Source: Rhodopseudomonas sp. B29
GTDB taxonomy: Bacteria > Pseudomonadota > Alphaproteobacteria > Rhizobiales > Xanthobacteraceae
Assembly: GCF_000333455.1 (NCBI RefSeq)
Contig: NZ_BADD01000456.1
Location: forward strand, 1 to 41,818
Length of the DNA: 41,818 bases
Direction: 5' to 3'
Of this stretch, positions 26,424-35,917 are shown piece by piece. Each line of letters starts with the position of its first letter. Within the stretch, counting starts at the first letter, position 1. Below the pieces are notes generated by a model. It did not search any database. It was not told where the DNA came from and saw only the letters and a program-made list of their open reading frames with translations. The translations under genes were made by a program, and so were the position numbers.

Positions 26424-28223
26424 ATGGGTATTTTCGGCGCTCTCACCACGTCGGTCGCGGGCCTGCGCTCGAACTCCTACGCGTTGGAGAACATCTCCGG
26501 TAACATCGCCAACTCGCAGACGACGGCTTTCAAGCGCATCGATACGTCGTTCCTCGACCTGATCCCGCAGACCGGTAACGACGCTCAGCTCGCCGGTTCG
26601 GTGACGTCGGAATCGCGTCTCACCAACACGATCCAGGGTTCGGTGCAGTCGGCCTCGGTGTCGACCTACATGGCGATCAATGGCGACGGCTACTTCGCCG
26701 TGCAGAAGCCGGGATCATTCAGCGACAACAGTCCGATCTTCACCGGCGTCAACAACTACACCCGCCGCGGCGACTTCTCGCTCGACAAGAACGGCTACCT
26801 GGTCAACGGCGCCGGCTACTATCTGGAAGGTGTGGCGATCGATCCGACCACCGGCAACCCGGCCGGCAGCACGCCGGGCATCCTCAAATTCCAGAACGAT
26901 TTCCTGCCGTCGCAGGCCACCACCAAGATCAGCTACCGCGCCAACCTCGCGAGCTATCCGCTGACCACCAAGCACGACACCTCGGTGCCCGGCTCCGAAC
27001 TGCTGCGCCCGGCCGACTTCGGCACCAACCCGCAGGTCAACGGCACCACGCCGCCGCCGTTCAGCGACAACACCAAGACCGGCCTGCAGATGAACAGCAA
27101 GGCCGGCACCGCCATCACCGGCGCAACCACGCTGAGCGGCGCCGCGGCCAGCAATTCGATCGGCGTCAACTTCGCTGTGGGCGACACCATCGTGGTCAAC
27201 GGGACCAGCATCACGTTCACCGCGTCGGGCGGCACCGACGACGGCACTCACATTCCGGTCGACTCGACGATCACCAACCTCCTCGGCAAGATCGATGCGC
27301 TCTCCGGCAACACCGGCACGGCCTCGACGGTCACGTCGGGCGCCATCGTGCTGCACACCGGAACCGCGGCCGATCTCAACATCACCTCGACCAGTGCGGC
27401 GTTCTCGTCGCTCGGCCTGACCAGCCCGGTGAACGTGATCCGCAACGGCGGCGGCTCAACCGGCACAGGCACGGTGGTCGGCAGCGACGTGCAGACCTTC
27501 CTCGACGAGTCGGTCTCCGGCGGCGCCACCACCGCCTATGACGGCAACGGCGCGCCGGTGAACATCCAGTTCCGTTGGGCCAAGACCGACTCGGCGACGC
27601 TCGGCGTCGGCCACTCCGATACCTGGAACCTGTTCTATCAGACCAACCCGAGCGCCACTGGCAGTCAGGTGGCCTGGCAGAACGTCAACACCAACTTCTC
27701 GTTCGCGGCCAACGGCCAGATGAGCCCGACGATCGGCCAGATCACGCTGTCGGGCCTGACCGTCGCCGGCGTCTCGCTCGGCAACGTGACGATGTCGTTC
27801 GGCACCGGCGGTCTGACGCAGTTCTCGGACACCAACGGCAACGTCCAGGTCAACCAGCTGCAGCAGGACGGTTACGCCGCCGGTCAACTCGTCAGCGTCT
27901 CGGTCAGCAACGAAGGCCGCGTGGTCGGCGCTTACTCCAACGGCCGCAACATCGACCTCGCCGAAGTCTCGGTGGCGACCTTCAACGGCGCCAACTTCCT
28001 CAAACGCATCGACGGCGGCGCGTTCGAAGTCACCAACGAATCCGGCGAGCCGCTGTACGGCAAGGGCGGCAGCATCTCGGGTTCGTCGCTGGAAGCCTCC
28101 AACACCGACATCGCCGACGAATTCACCAAGCTGATCGTCACGCAGCAGGCCTATTCGGCCAACACCAAGGTCATCACCACCGCAAACACGATGGTGCAGG
28201 ACCTCCTCAACGTCATGCGGTAA
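26424..28223 (+). CDS. flgE: Flagellar hook protein FlgE
   Basis: Structural subunit of the flagellar hook, exported by the flagellar type III apparatus. The 599-residue product starts MGIFGALTTSVAGLRSNSYA with the rod/hook N-terminal heptad region and LENISGNIANSQTTAFKR. It ends in VTQQAYSANTKVITTANTMV, the matching C-terminal helix. The central, Ser/Thr/Gly-rich surface domains are larger than in E. coli FlgE (about 400 residues), as usual in Rhizobiales. A strong ribosome site (GGGAGAAG) precedes the ATG, and an RpoN promoter lies upstream. First gene of flgE-flgK-flgL. Confidence 0.95.
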   Translation: MGIFGALTTSVAGLRSNSYALENISGNIANSQTTAFKRIDTSFLDLIPQTGNDAQLAGSVTSESRLTNTIQGSVQSASVSTYMAINGDGYFAVQKPGSFSDNSPIFTGVNNYTRRGDFSLDKNGYLVNGAGYYLEGVAIDPTTGNPAGSTPGILKFQNDFLPSQATTKISYRANLASYPLTTKHDTSVPGSELLRPADFGTNPQVNGTTPPPFSDNTKTGLQMNSKAGTAITGATTLSGAAASNSIGVNFAVGDTIVVNGTSITFTASGGTDDGTHIPVDSTITNLLGKIDALSGNTGTASTVTSGAIVLHTGTAADLNITSTSAAFSSLGLTSPVNVIRNGGGSTGTGTVVGSDVQTFLDESVSGGATTAYDGNGAPVNIQFRWAKTDSATLGVGHSDTWNLFYQTNPSATGSQVAWQNVNTNFSFAANGQMSPTIGQITLSGLTVAGVSLGNVTMSFGTGGLTQFSDTNGNVQVNQLQQDGYAAGQLVSVSVSNEGRVVGAYSNGRNIDLAEVSVATFNGANFLKRIDGGAFEVTNESGEPLYGKGGSISGSSLEASNTDIADEFTKLIVTQQAYSANTKVITTANTMVQDLLNVMR

Positions 28224-28261
28224 GCGGCGCGCGGCGTCGCAAGAGTAGAGGGTAGCCGGTC

Positions 28262-30127
28262 ATGAGTCTCGGAGACGCACTATCGATCGCGATGGCAGGG
28301 CTTCGCGCCAATCAGGCGTCGATGTCGCTGGTGTCGTCGAACGTCGCCAATGCCGAGACGCCCGGCTACGTCCGCAAAACCGTCGATCAGGTCGTCACCA
28401 ATTCGGGCCAGACCGGCACCGGCGTCCAGATCAACGGCGTCAACCGCCAGCTCGACGACTACGTGCTGGCGCAGCTGCGCACCGAGACGTCGGGCGCGTC
28501 CTACGCGTCGCTGCGGAACGACTTTCTGCAGCAGCTGCAGGGGCTGTACGGCAATCCGAACTCCACCGGCACGCTGGAAGACGCCTATAACGGCCTGACC
28601 ACGGCGATGCAGGCGCTGTCGACCAGCCCGGATTCGACCTCGGCGCGGATCGGCGTGATCAACGCCTCACAGGTGCTCGCCGGTCAGCTCAATTCGATGT
28701 CGAACGGCATCCAGACGCTGCGCGCCGGCTGCGAGACCGGGCTGTCCGACGCGGTCAACACCGCCAACAATCTGATGCAGCAGATCGCCCAGATCAACAA
28801 TCAGCTGCAGCCCAATCCGCTCGGCGGCACCTCGACCGACGCCGCCACCGCATCGCTACTCGACAAGCGCGACCAGGCCATCAATCAGCTCTCGGAGCTG
28901 ATGGATATCCGTGTCGTCACCAACGGCGCCAATCAGGTGACGGTGTTCACCGGCTCCGGCACCCAGCTCGTCGGCATGGAAGCGGCGACGCTCAGCTTCA
29001 ACGCCCAGGGTACGGTCAATCCGCAGACGGTGTGGAATCCCAACACCCAGCTCAGCGACCTCGGCTCGATCCGCGTCAACTACTCCAATGGCGGCTCGAT
29101 CGACCTGACCTCGACGCTGAAGTCGGGCAAGATGGCCGCCTATGTCGAACTGCGCGACAAGACGCTGGTGCAGGCGCAGACCCAAATCGATCAGTTCGCA
29201 GCCTCGCTGTCGAGCGCGCTGTCGGACAAGACCGTCGCCGGTACGCCGGCCACGTCCGGAACGCAATCCGGCTTTGCGCTCGACCTGTCGAATATGAAGA
29301 GCGGCAACACCATCAATATCAGCTACACTGACACCACCACTGGGTCGCAGCGCACCGTCAGCGTGATGCGGGTCGACGATCCCTCCGTGTTGCCGCTGCC
29401 GCAGACTGCGACGCTCGATCCTAACGACTACGTCGTCGGCATCGATTTTTCGGGCCTGTCGGGCTCGGTGACGGCGCAGCTCAATGCCGCGCTGAACGCC
29501 AAGAACCTGCAGTTCACCGGCACCTCGCCCAACGTCACGGTGCTCAACAACGCCGGCTTCTCGACCATCAATTCGGCCTCGGTGACCTCGACGGTGACGT
29601 CGCTGACCGGTGGCAGCGGCGAGGTGCCGCTGTTCACCGACGGCGGCTCGTCCTATTCGGGAACGATCAGCTCGTCCGGCTCGCAGATGACCGGCTTCGC
29701 CCAGCGCATCGCGGTCAATCCCGGCCTGATCACCGACAACGCCAAGCTGGTGACCTATTCGACGTCCACCGCCGCCGGCGACACCACGCGGCCGGATTTT
29801 CTGACCAAGCAGCTGACGGCGACCAACTACCTGTATTCGGCCAAGACCGGCGTCGGCTCCGACACCGCGCCGTTCAAGGGCACGCTGCTGAGCTACATGC
29901 AGCAGTTCGTCAGCCAGCAGGGCTCGAACGCGCAGGCCGCGCAGCAATTGTCCGACGGCCAGACCGTCGTGCTGAACACGCTGCAGCAGAAGTTTTCCTC
30001 CTCGTCGGGCGTCAACATGGACGAGGAAATGGCGCATTTGCTCGAGCTGCAGAACGCCTATTCGGCGAACGCTCGGGTGATGTCGACCATCAACCAGATG
30101 TATCAAGCTCTGATGCAGTCGATGTGA
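28262..30127 (+). CDS. flgK: Flagellar hook-associated protein 1 FlgK
   Basis: Forms the first hook-filament junction ring. 621 residues: the N-terminus SLGDALSIAMAGLRANQASM with VSSNVANAETPGYVRK is the FlgK rod-type region, and the C-terminus EEMAHLLELQNAYSANARVM, then MYQALMQSM, is the paired coiled coil. A single Cys occurs in RAGCETGLSDAV, which is unusual for a flagellar axial protein and could be a local sequence error. AGAGGG precedes the ATG. It lies 38 bp after flgE and 7 bp before flgL, in one operon. Confidence 0.95.
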   Translation: MSLGDALSIAMAGLRANQASMSLVSSNVANAETPGYVRKTVDQVVTNSGQTGTGVQINGVNRQLDDYVLAQLRTETSGASYASLRNDFLQQLQGLYGNPNSTGTLEDAYNGLTTAMQALSTSPDSTSARIGVINASQVLAGQLNSMSNGIQTLRAGCETGLSDAVNTANNLMQQIAQINNQLQPNPLGGTSTDAATASLLDKRDQAINQLSELMDIRVVTNGANQVTVFTGSGTQLVGMEAATLSFNAQGTVNPQTVWNPNTQLSDLGSIRVNYSNGGSIDLTSTLKSGKMAAYVELRDKTLVQAQTQIDQFAASLSSALSDKTVAGTPATSGTQSGFALDLSNMKSGNTINISYTDTTTGSQRTVSVMRVDDPSVLPLPQTATLDPNDYVVGIDFSGLSGSVTAQLNAALNAKNLQFTGTSPNVTVLNNAGFSTINSASVTSTVTSLTGGSGEVPLFTDGGSSYSGTISSSGSQMTGFAQRIAVNPGLITDNAKLVTYSTSTAAGDTTRPDFLTKQLTATNYLYSAKTGVGSDTAPFKGTLLSYMQQFVSQQGSNAQAAQQLSDGQTVVLNTLQQKFSSSSGVNMDEEMAHLLELQNAYSANARVMSTINQMYQALMQSM

Positions 30128-30134
30128 GGCGGCG

Positions 30135-31674
30135 ATGGCGATCGATGGTGTCAGCGGACGGACGTCCTATATCGGCTCTGGAATCCTCAACCTGCGCAGT
30201 CAGCTCGATACGCTGACGCAGCAGCTCTCCAGCGGCAAGATTTCCAGCACTTACGCGGGCGACGGCTCCGGTCGCAGCCTGGCGATCGGCCTGCGCTCGC
30301 AAATCGCCGGCATCTCCAGCTACAGCGACACGATGACCAACGTGTCGACCCGGATCAACGTCGCCAATCTGTCGTTGCAGCGGCTCGCCGACATCAGCAA
30401 CGAGGTCAAGGGCGCGGCGGTGAGCGCCGGCAACACGCTCGACAACAACGGCCAGACACCGGGCCAGAAGACGGCCAATCTGGATTTCTACGACGCCGTC
30501 GACATGCTCAATGCACAGTCGGGCGATCGCTATCTGTTCGGCGGCCGTGCCACCGATGCGTCGCCGGTGACGGCCGCCGATCAGATCCTCAACGGCAACG
30601 GCGCCGGCATTGCCGGACTGAAGCAGGTCATCGCCGAGCGCGCGCAGGCCGATCTCGGCACCGGCGGGACCGGCCGCATTACTTAACGCGATCGGCACCC
30701 CGGCGACGTCGGTTGACGTTGAACGAGCAAGATGCGACGCCGGCGGTCCCGGCTTCCGCGGTGCCTTTCGGCATGAAGCTGACGGCGATCTCGACGACGA
30801 TCGCGGGTGCCACCAACGACCCAGCCGGCGGCGCCGCCGACCACGAAATCGATGTCGATCGATCTCAAACGCGTCGATCCCGAATGCCGGCGATCAGGTC
30901 AAGCTGACGTTCCAGATGCCCGACGGCACCAGCGAGGACATCACGCTGACGGCGTCGTCTGCCACTCCGCTGCCGGCCAACAGCTTCGCCATCGGCACGA
31001 CGCCGACGCAGACCGCGTCGAATCTCAACGATGCGCTGACGACGGCCGTGAAGGCGCTGGCCAACGGTCCGATGGTCGCCGCTTCGGCGATCCAGGCCGG
31101 CAACGAATTCTTCGAGCAGCCGCCGATGCGGGTGACCGGCGGCGGCCCGCTGAGTACTGCGACGACGCTGACCGCCGGCACCAAGGCCGATACCGTGTTC
31201 TGGTACAATGGCGAGCAGGACTCCGCGTCCGACCCGGCGCGCGGCACGGCTGTGGCCAAGATCGACACCGGCGTCTCGGTTCAATACGGCATTCGCGCCG
31301 ACGAGCAGGCGCTGCAGCAGCAATTGAAGACCGTTGCGGTCTTCGCCGCCTTCACGACTTCGGCGACCGACACCTATGCCAACGGCAAGGTCGCCTCGCT
31401 CAATCAGCGTGTCGCGCAGAATCTGGCGACGCAGCCCGGCAACCAGTCGATCCAGAACATCCAGGCCGATCTTGCCGGTGCCCAGGCGGCCGTGAAGGCG
31501 ACGGGCGATCGCCAGACACAAACCAAGGTGCTGGCGCAGACGATGCTCGACCAGATCGAGGGCGTAAACAATGACGAGGTCGCCACCAAGATCCTGGCGC
31601 TGCAGACGAGCTTGCAGGCTTCCTATCAGGCGACCGCGCAACTGTATCAGATGAGCCTCGTCAAGTTCCTCTAA
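30135..31674 (+). pseudogene. flgL: Flagellar hook-associated protein 3 FlgL, interrupted by frameshifts
   Basis: The N-terminal third (MAIDGVSGRTSYIGSGILNL, then LDTLTQQLSSGKIS) reads normally for 183 codons and then meets TAA at 30684. Coding sequence resumes in other frames: IGTPATSVDV (about 30688-30720), AVPFGMKLTAISTTIAGAT (about 30725-30805), possibly PPTTKSMSIDL (about 30820-30870), then NAGDQVKLTFQMPDGTSEDI to the end. The C-terminus, LQTSLQASYQATAQLYQMSL, is typical FlgL. At least three frame changes fall within 200 bp. If real, full FlgL would not be made, and filament assembly on the hook would fail. If sequencing errors, the intact protein would be about 510 residues. Confidence 0.85.
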
Positions 31675-31784
31675 AGCGCGACCGGGCCTGCATCGCCGTG
31701 ACGTCGACGAGGGTGCGCAGGATTCCGAGGCAATTGTTTCTGGCGTTTGCTGGCCCACGTAAAACGACTATCTTGCCCGAATCA

Positions 31785-31815
31785 GCGCACGAGAAAGTCT
31801 TGATTCTCGTTGCGC
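31785..31815. terminator. Hairpin after flgL
   Basis: GCGCACGAGAA pairs with TTCTCGTTGCGC (one bulged T) over an eight-base loop, 110 bp after the flgL stop. No T-run follows, so an intrinsic terminator is possible but not certain. Confidence 0.4.
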
Positions 31816-31876
31816 CTCGCCGGTGATTCGGCCTCCGCCGGGAGCTTCGCAGCGAAGCGTGCGTGGCGGTGAGAAC

Positions 31877-31940
31877 TGCGTGAATCGAGTTCTGTGCGAG
31901 TCGAGTCCTGTGTGAAGCGAGTTCTGCGTGATGAGTGTGG
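31877..31940 (+). repeat. Degenerate 16-bp tandem repeat upstream of the heptose operon
   Basis: Four consecutive 16-base units begin TGCGTGAATCGAGTTC, TGTGCGAGTCGAGTCC, TGTGTGAAGCGAGTTC and TGCGTGATGAGTG. The first three share a TGnGnGA core and a CGAGTyC end; the fourth is partial. The array ends 37 bp before the first gene of the operon. The rest of the 302-bp spacer (31675-31976) holds only the hairpin at 31785-31815; I see no clear promoter. Confidence 0.7.
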
Positions 31941-31976
31941 CTATGGGAGCCGGCGCGAGCCGTCCACGAAAGACAG

Positions 31977-32561
31977 ATGAGTCACTCGGAAGACTTCTTC
32001 GGCGAGTCGCGCGCGATCTGCGACGCGATCGACCTCGTCAAGGTCGAGCTGCTGGCGCGCGACCTTGCGGCGCTACGCGAGCGCGGCGGGCGGCTGTTCG
32101 TGCTCGGCGTCGGGGGCAGCGCGGCTAATTGCAGTCATGCCGTCAATGATTTCCGCAAGCTGTGCGGGATCGAGGCCTACGCGCCGGTCGACAACGTCGC
32201 CGAGCTGACCGCCCGCGCCAATGACGAAGGCTGGGACACCATCTTTTCCGGCTGGCTCGAAGTCAGCCGGCTCGGCGCCGCCGATGCCATCCTGATCTTC
32301 TCGGTGGGCGGCGGCGATGCGGCCGCCAATGTCAGCACCAACATCGTCCGCGCGGTGGATTTCGCCAAGGCGCGCGGCGCGCGCGTGTTCGGCGTCGTCG
32401 GCAAGGACACCGGCCACACCGCGGCGCAGGGCGATGTCGTGGTGGTGATTCCCCAGGTCAATCCGGCCCGTGTCACGCCGTTGTCGGAGGCGTTCCAGGC
32501 GGTGGTCTGGCATTGCCTCGTCAGCCACCCGGCGCTGCAGCGCAGGAGCACCAAATGGTGA
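31977..32561 (+). CDS. SIS-domain sugar-phosphate isomerase, GmhA-like (sedoheptulose 7-phosphate isomerase)
   Basis: A 194-residue SIS-domain protein, start MSHSEDFFGESRAICDAIDL at ATG 31977. The SIS phosphate-binding segments are FVLGVGGSAANCSHAVNDFR (about 41-60) and ILIFSVGGGDAAANVSTN. The C-terminal PLSEAFQAVVWH resembles the metal or active-site helix of GmhA, which converts sedoheptulose 7-phosphate to heptose 7-phosphate. The assignment to GmhA function is strengthened by the GmhB-like phosphatase overlapping it by 7 bp and the HldE-like gene downstream. First gene of the operon running past the window end. Confidence 0.82.
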   Translation: MSHSEDFFGESRAICDAIDLVKVELLARDLAALRERGGRLFVLGVGGSAANCSHAVNDFRKLCGIEAYAPVDNVAELTARANDEGWDTIFSGWLEVSRLGAADAILIFSVGGGDAAANVSTNIVRAVDFAKARGARVFGVVGKDTGHTAAQGDVVVVIPQVNPARVTPLSEAFQAVVWHCLVSHPALQRRSTKW

Positions 32562-33133
32562 GCCCGGCGCGCGCGGTGTTTCTCGATCGCGACGGCGTCC
32601 TGGTGGTGCCGCAGTTTCGCGACGGCCGCAGCTACGCGCCGGCGACGCTGGCTCAGTTCAAGCTGGACGACGGCGCACCCGAGTGCCTGCGAGACTTGAA
32701 GCGGGCCGGCTATCTGCTCGTCGTCGTCACCAATCAGCCCGACATCGGCAACGGCCGCGTCTCTCGGGCCGTAGTCGACGAGATGCACGCGCGCATGCGT
32801 GCCGCGCTGCCGATCGACGATATCGAGCTGTGCCCGCATCGCCAGGACGAAGGTTGCGCCTGCCGCAAGCCGCAGCCGGGCATGCTGACGGCCGCCGCCG
32901 ATCGCCTCGGCATTGCGCTGGGCCGCAGCTTCATGGTCGGCGACCGCGCCGGCGACATCGCCGCCGGGCGCGCCGCCGGTTGCCGCACCGTGTTTATCGA
33001 TCTCGGCTACACCGCCGAGCCACCGCCCGCCGAGGCGGACTACACCGCAGCCTCGCTGCGGGACGCCACCGCCTACATCCTGGCCGCCGATCAGCACGAA
33101 GGAATGGCACCATGCCTCGCCTCGAAGATCTGA
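32555..33133 (+). CDS. HAD-IIIA heptose 1,7-bisphosphate phosphatase, GmhB-like
   Basis: Removes the 7-phosphate from a heptose 1,7-bisphosphate. The 192-residue product has all HAD motifs: FLDRDGVLV (Asp11, Asp13), VVVTNQPDIGNG, KPQPGML and MVGDRAGDIAAG. It also has the zinc-binding loop CPHRQDEGCACRKP that marks the GmhB/HisB-N group. The ATG at 32555 lies inside the end of the previous gene, and the next gene starts 22 bp before its stop, so the three are translationally coupled. A closer assignment between alpha and beta anomer substrates cannot be made. Confidence 0.87.
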   Translation: MVSPARAVFLDRDGVLVVPQFRDGRSYAPATLAQFKLDDGAPECLRDLKRAGYLLVVVTNQPDIGNGRVSRAVVDEMHARMRAALPIDDIELCPHRQDEGCACRKPQPGMLTAAADRLGIALGRSFMVGDRAGDIAAGRAAGCRTVFIDLGYTAEPPPAEADYTAASLRDATAYILAADQHEGMAPCLASKI

Positions 33134-33912
33134 CCATCAAAATCTTCGCCGACGGCGCCGATCTCGGCGGCATCGTGGCGATGTCGAAAAATCCGCTGAT
33201 CCGCGGCTTCACCACCAATCCGACGCTGATGCGCAAGGCCGGCATCGTCGGCTACGAAGAATTCGCCCGCGAGGTGATCGCTGCGGTGCCGGACTATCCG
33301 GTGTCGTTCGAAGTGTTCGCCGACGATTTCGACGAGATGATCGCGCAGGCGCGCCGCATCGCGTCGTGGGGGCCTAACGTCAATGTCAAGATTCCCGTGA
33401 CCGACACGCAGGGCCGATCGTCGCGGCGCGTCATCGAGACGCTGTCGGGCGAGGGCGTCGTACTCAATGTCACCGCGATCATGACGCTGGCGCAGGTCGA
33501 GGCCGTCGCCGCGGCGCTGCATCCGCAAGTGCCGGCGATCGTCTCGGTGTTCGCCGGCCGCATTGCCGACACCGGCGTCGATCCGGTGCCGCATATGCGC
33601 GCCTGCCGGGCGCTCCTGGCGGAACGACCGAACGCCGAGCTGCTGTGGGCCTCGCCGCGCGAGATACTCAACATCTTCCATGCGCAGGAGGCCGGCGCGC
33701 AGATCATCACCGTCACCAACGACGTCCTCGCCAAGCTGTCGCTGATCGGCAAGAACCTCGACGACTATTCGCGTGAGACGGTGCAGATGTTCCACCGCGA
33801 CGCGGTGGCGTCCGCCTTCGCCATCGCCACTCCGCCGCGCGTGGCGTCGTCTCCGCCCCTGGTACCCGCCGATCTCGTCGAGGAAATGTCCGATCATGAC
33901 CCGTCTGTTTGA
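33112..33912 (+). CDS. Transaldolase (TAL/FSA family)
   Basis: A 266-residue Schiff-base aldolase that would move a three-carbon dihydroxyacetone unit between sugar phosphates. The family pattern is clear: IKIFADGADLGGIVAM, GFTTNPTLMRKAG and the catalytic Lys93 in NVNVKIPVTDTQG, then FAGRIADTGVDPV and WASPREILNI. The ATG at 33112 has GAAGGA eight bases upstream and is 22 bp inside the GmhB-like gene. A housekeeping pentose-phosphate enzyme would not be expected inside a nucleotide-sugar operon, so it probably supplies or uses sedoheptulose 7-phosphate for the pathway here (inference). It overlaps the next gene by 17 bp. Confidence 0.88.
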   Translation: MPRLEDLTIKIFADGADLGGIVAMSKNPLIRGFTTNPTLMRKAGIVGYEEFAREVIAAVPDYPVSFEVFADDFDEMIAQARRIASWGPNVNVKIPVTDTQGRSSRRVIETLSGEGVVLNVTAIMTLAQVEAVAAALHPQVPAIVSVFAGRIADTGVDPVPHMRACRALLAERPNAELLWASPREILNIFHAQEAGAQIITVTNDVLAKLSLIGKNLDDYSRETVQMFHRDAVASAFAIATPPRVASSPPLVPADLVEEMSDHDPSV

Positions 33913-34909
33913 GTCCGTCCTCGTCACCGGCGGCGCCGGCTATGCCGGCAGCCTGCTGGTTCCGCAGTTGCTGCGCAGCGGCTACAAGGTCACCGTCTAC
34001 GACATCTGTTACTTCGGTTCGGACTTCCTGCCGAAGGACGACCCGGCGTTCCGCCTCATCGAAGGCGACATTCGCGACACCGCGAAGCTCGCTGCCGCGA
34101 TGGACGGCATCGACTGCGTCGTCCATCTCGCCTGCATCAGCAACGATGCCAGCTTCGAACTCGACGAGCGGCTGTCGACCGAGATCAACCTCGATGCCTT
34201 CGAGCCGTTGGTGATCGCCGCCAAGCGGGCCGGCGTGAAGCGCTTCGTCTACGCGTCGTCGAGTTCGGTTTATGGCGTGTCCGACGATCCGGACGTCACC
34301 GAGGACCATCCGCTGGTGCCACTGACGCTGTACAACAAGTACAAGGGGATGTGCGAGCCGCTGCTAAAGAAGTACACGGACGACAGTTTCACCGGCGTCA
34401 TCTTCCGCCCCGCGACGCTGTGCGGCTATGCCCCGCGTCAACGGCTCGATCTGTCGGTCAACATCCTGACGAACCACGCCATCACCAACAACAAGATCAC
34501 CGTGTTCGGCGGCACGCAGATGCGGCCCAATCTGCATGTGCAGGACTACTGCGACGCCGTCGAATTGTTGATGACTGCGCCGGCGGCGAAGATCCAGAAC
34601 GAGATCTTCAACATCGGCTTCCAGAACATGAGCATCGCCGACCTGGCGCTGCTGGTGAAGAAGGTGGTCGAGGAGGAATTTCCCGACAAGGCGCCGATCG
34701 GCATCGTCACCACGCCGTCGGACGACAACCGCTCCTACCACATCAATTCCGACAAGGTGACGCGGGTGCTCGGTTTCCGGCCGAACAAGACCATCGAGGA
34801 CGCGGTCCGCGATCTGTGCGCGGCGTTCCGCGCCGGCAAGCTGCCCGGCAGCATGGAGGATGACCGCTACTTCAACGTCCGGCGCCTGAAGCGTATTCAG
34901 GCGAAATGA
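33896..34909 (+). CDS. NAD-dependent epimerase/dehydratase (extended SDR)
   Basis: A 337-residue nucleotide-sugar SDR. Motifs: VLVTGGAGYAGSLL (NAD binding, about 9-22), FVYASSSSVYG with the catalytic Ser, and Tyr146-x3-Lys150 in LYNKYKG. Then FRPATLCGYAPRQR and FNIGFQNMS, typical of the substrate domain. Length is normal. It probably epimerises or oxidises a position of the activated heptose; the exact reaction is not visible. The ATG at 33896 lies 17 bp inside the transaldolase gene, and the stop overlaps the next start (ATGA). Confidence 0.85.
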   Translation: MTRLFESVLVTGGAGYAGSLLVPQLLRSGYKVTVYDICYFGSDFLPKDDPAFRLIEGDIRDTAKLAAAMDGIDCVVHLACISNDASFELDERLSTEINLDAFEPLVIAAKRAGVKRFVYASSSSVYGVSDDPDVTEDHPLVPLTLYNKYKGMCEPLLKKYTDDSFTGVIFRPATLCGYAPRQRLDLSVNILTNHAITNNKITVFGGTQMRPNLHVQDYCDAVELLMTAPAAKIQNEIFNIGFQNMSIADLALLVKKVVEEEFPDKAPIGIVTTPSDDNRSYHINSDKVTRVLGFRPNKTIEDAVRDLCAAFRAGKLPGSMEDDRYFNVRRLKRIQAK

Positions 34910-35913
34910 TGGGCGAGGCGATCACCAAGCCGGTCGCGGTCGTCACTGGCGGCGCCGGCTTCATCGGCAGCCATCTGGTCGACGTACTGGTGGAGCGCGG
35001 CTTTGCGGTGCGCGTGGTCGACGATCTGAGCGGCGGCCACCGATCCAATCTGGCGCATCACCCGAGCGATGCGGTGACGGTGATCGAGAAGGACATCCGC
35101 ACGTTGGAGCCGGGCGACGCGGCGTTCGCCGGGGCGCGCTACGTATTCCATCTCGCCGGGATCGGCGACATCGTGCCGTCGATCGAAAAGCCGACGCAGT
35201 ACATGGACGTCAACGTCCAGGGCACCGTGCGGGTGCTGGAATGCGCGCGCGCCGCCGGCGTGGACAAGCTGGTCTATGCGGCGTCGTCGTCGTGCTACGG
35301 CCTCGCCGCGACGCCGACGCGCGAGGATCATCCGATCCAGCCGATGTATCCCTACGCGCTGTCGAAGTATCAGGGCGAGCAGGCGGTGATGCACTGGCAC
35401 AAGGTCTATGGCCTGCCGGTCAACGCCATCTGCATCTTCAACGCCTATGGGCCGCGCGTGCGCACCACCGGCGTCTACGGCGCCGTGTTCGGCGTGTTCC
35501 TGCGCCAGAAGCTCGCCGGCAAGCCGTTCACCGTGGTCGGCGACGGCACGCAGACGCGCGACTTCATCTATGTGCGCGACGTCGCCGAGGCGTTCGTCGC
35601 GGCGGCGCTGACGCCGATTTCCGGCGAGCGCTTCAACGTCGGCGCCGGCGCGCCGCAATCGATCAATCGGCTCGTCGAAATTCTCGGCGGCGAGGTGGTG
35701 TACGTGCCGAAGCGGCCGGGTGAGCCGGACATCACCCACGCCGACATCGCCAAGATCACCACGCAGCTCGGCTGGAAGCCGACCGTGCCGTTCGAGCAAG
35801 GCGTCGCCAATATGCTGGCCGATATCGAGCGCTGGCGCGATGCTCCGCTGTGGGAGCCGGCCTCGATCGCCAAGGCGACGCAGACCTGGTTCCGCTACAT
35901 GGGCGAGGCGTGA
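34906..35913 (+). CDS. NAD-dependent epimerase, UDP-glucose 4-epimerase-like (extended SDR)
   Basis: A 335-residue SDR. Motifs: VAVVTGGAGFIGSHLVDVL (about 10-28), YAASSSCYG and Tyr150-x3-Lys154 in YALSKYQGE, then FNAYGPRVRTTGVYGAVFG, DFIYVRDVAEA and FNVGAGAPQSI, as in GalE/WbpP-type 4-epimerases. It overlaps the previous stop by four bases. A second SDR immediately after a first suggests two successive changes on one nucleotide sugar. Confidence 0.87.
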   Translation: MMGEAITKPVAVVTGGAGFIGSHLVDVLVERGFAVRVVDDLSGGHRSNLAHHPSDAVTVIEKDIRTLEPGDAAFAGARYVFHLAGIGDIVPSIEKPTQYMDVNVQGTVRVLECARAAGVDKLVYAASSSCYGLAATPTREDHPIQPMYPYALSKYQGEQAVMHWHKVYGLPVNAICIFNAYGPRVRTTGVYGAVFGVFLRQKLAGKPFTVVGDGTQTRDFIYVRDVAEAFVAAALTPISGERFNVGAGAPQSINRLVEILGGEVVYVPKRPGEPDITHADIAKITTQLGWKPTVPFEQGVANMLADIERWRDAPLWEPASIAKATQTWFRYMGEA

Positions 35914-35917
35914 GGCG

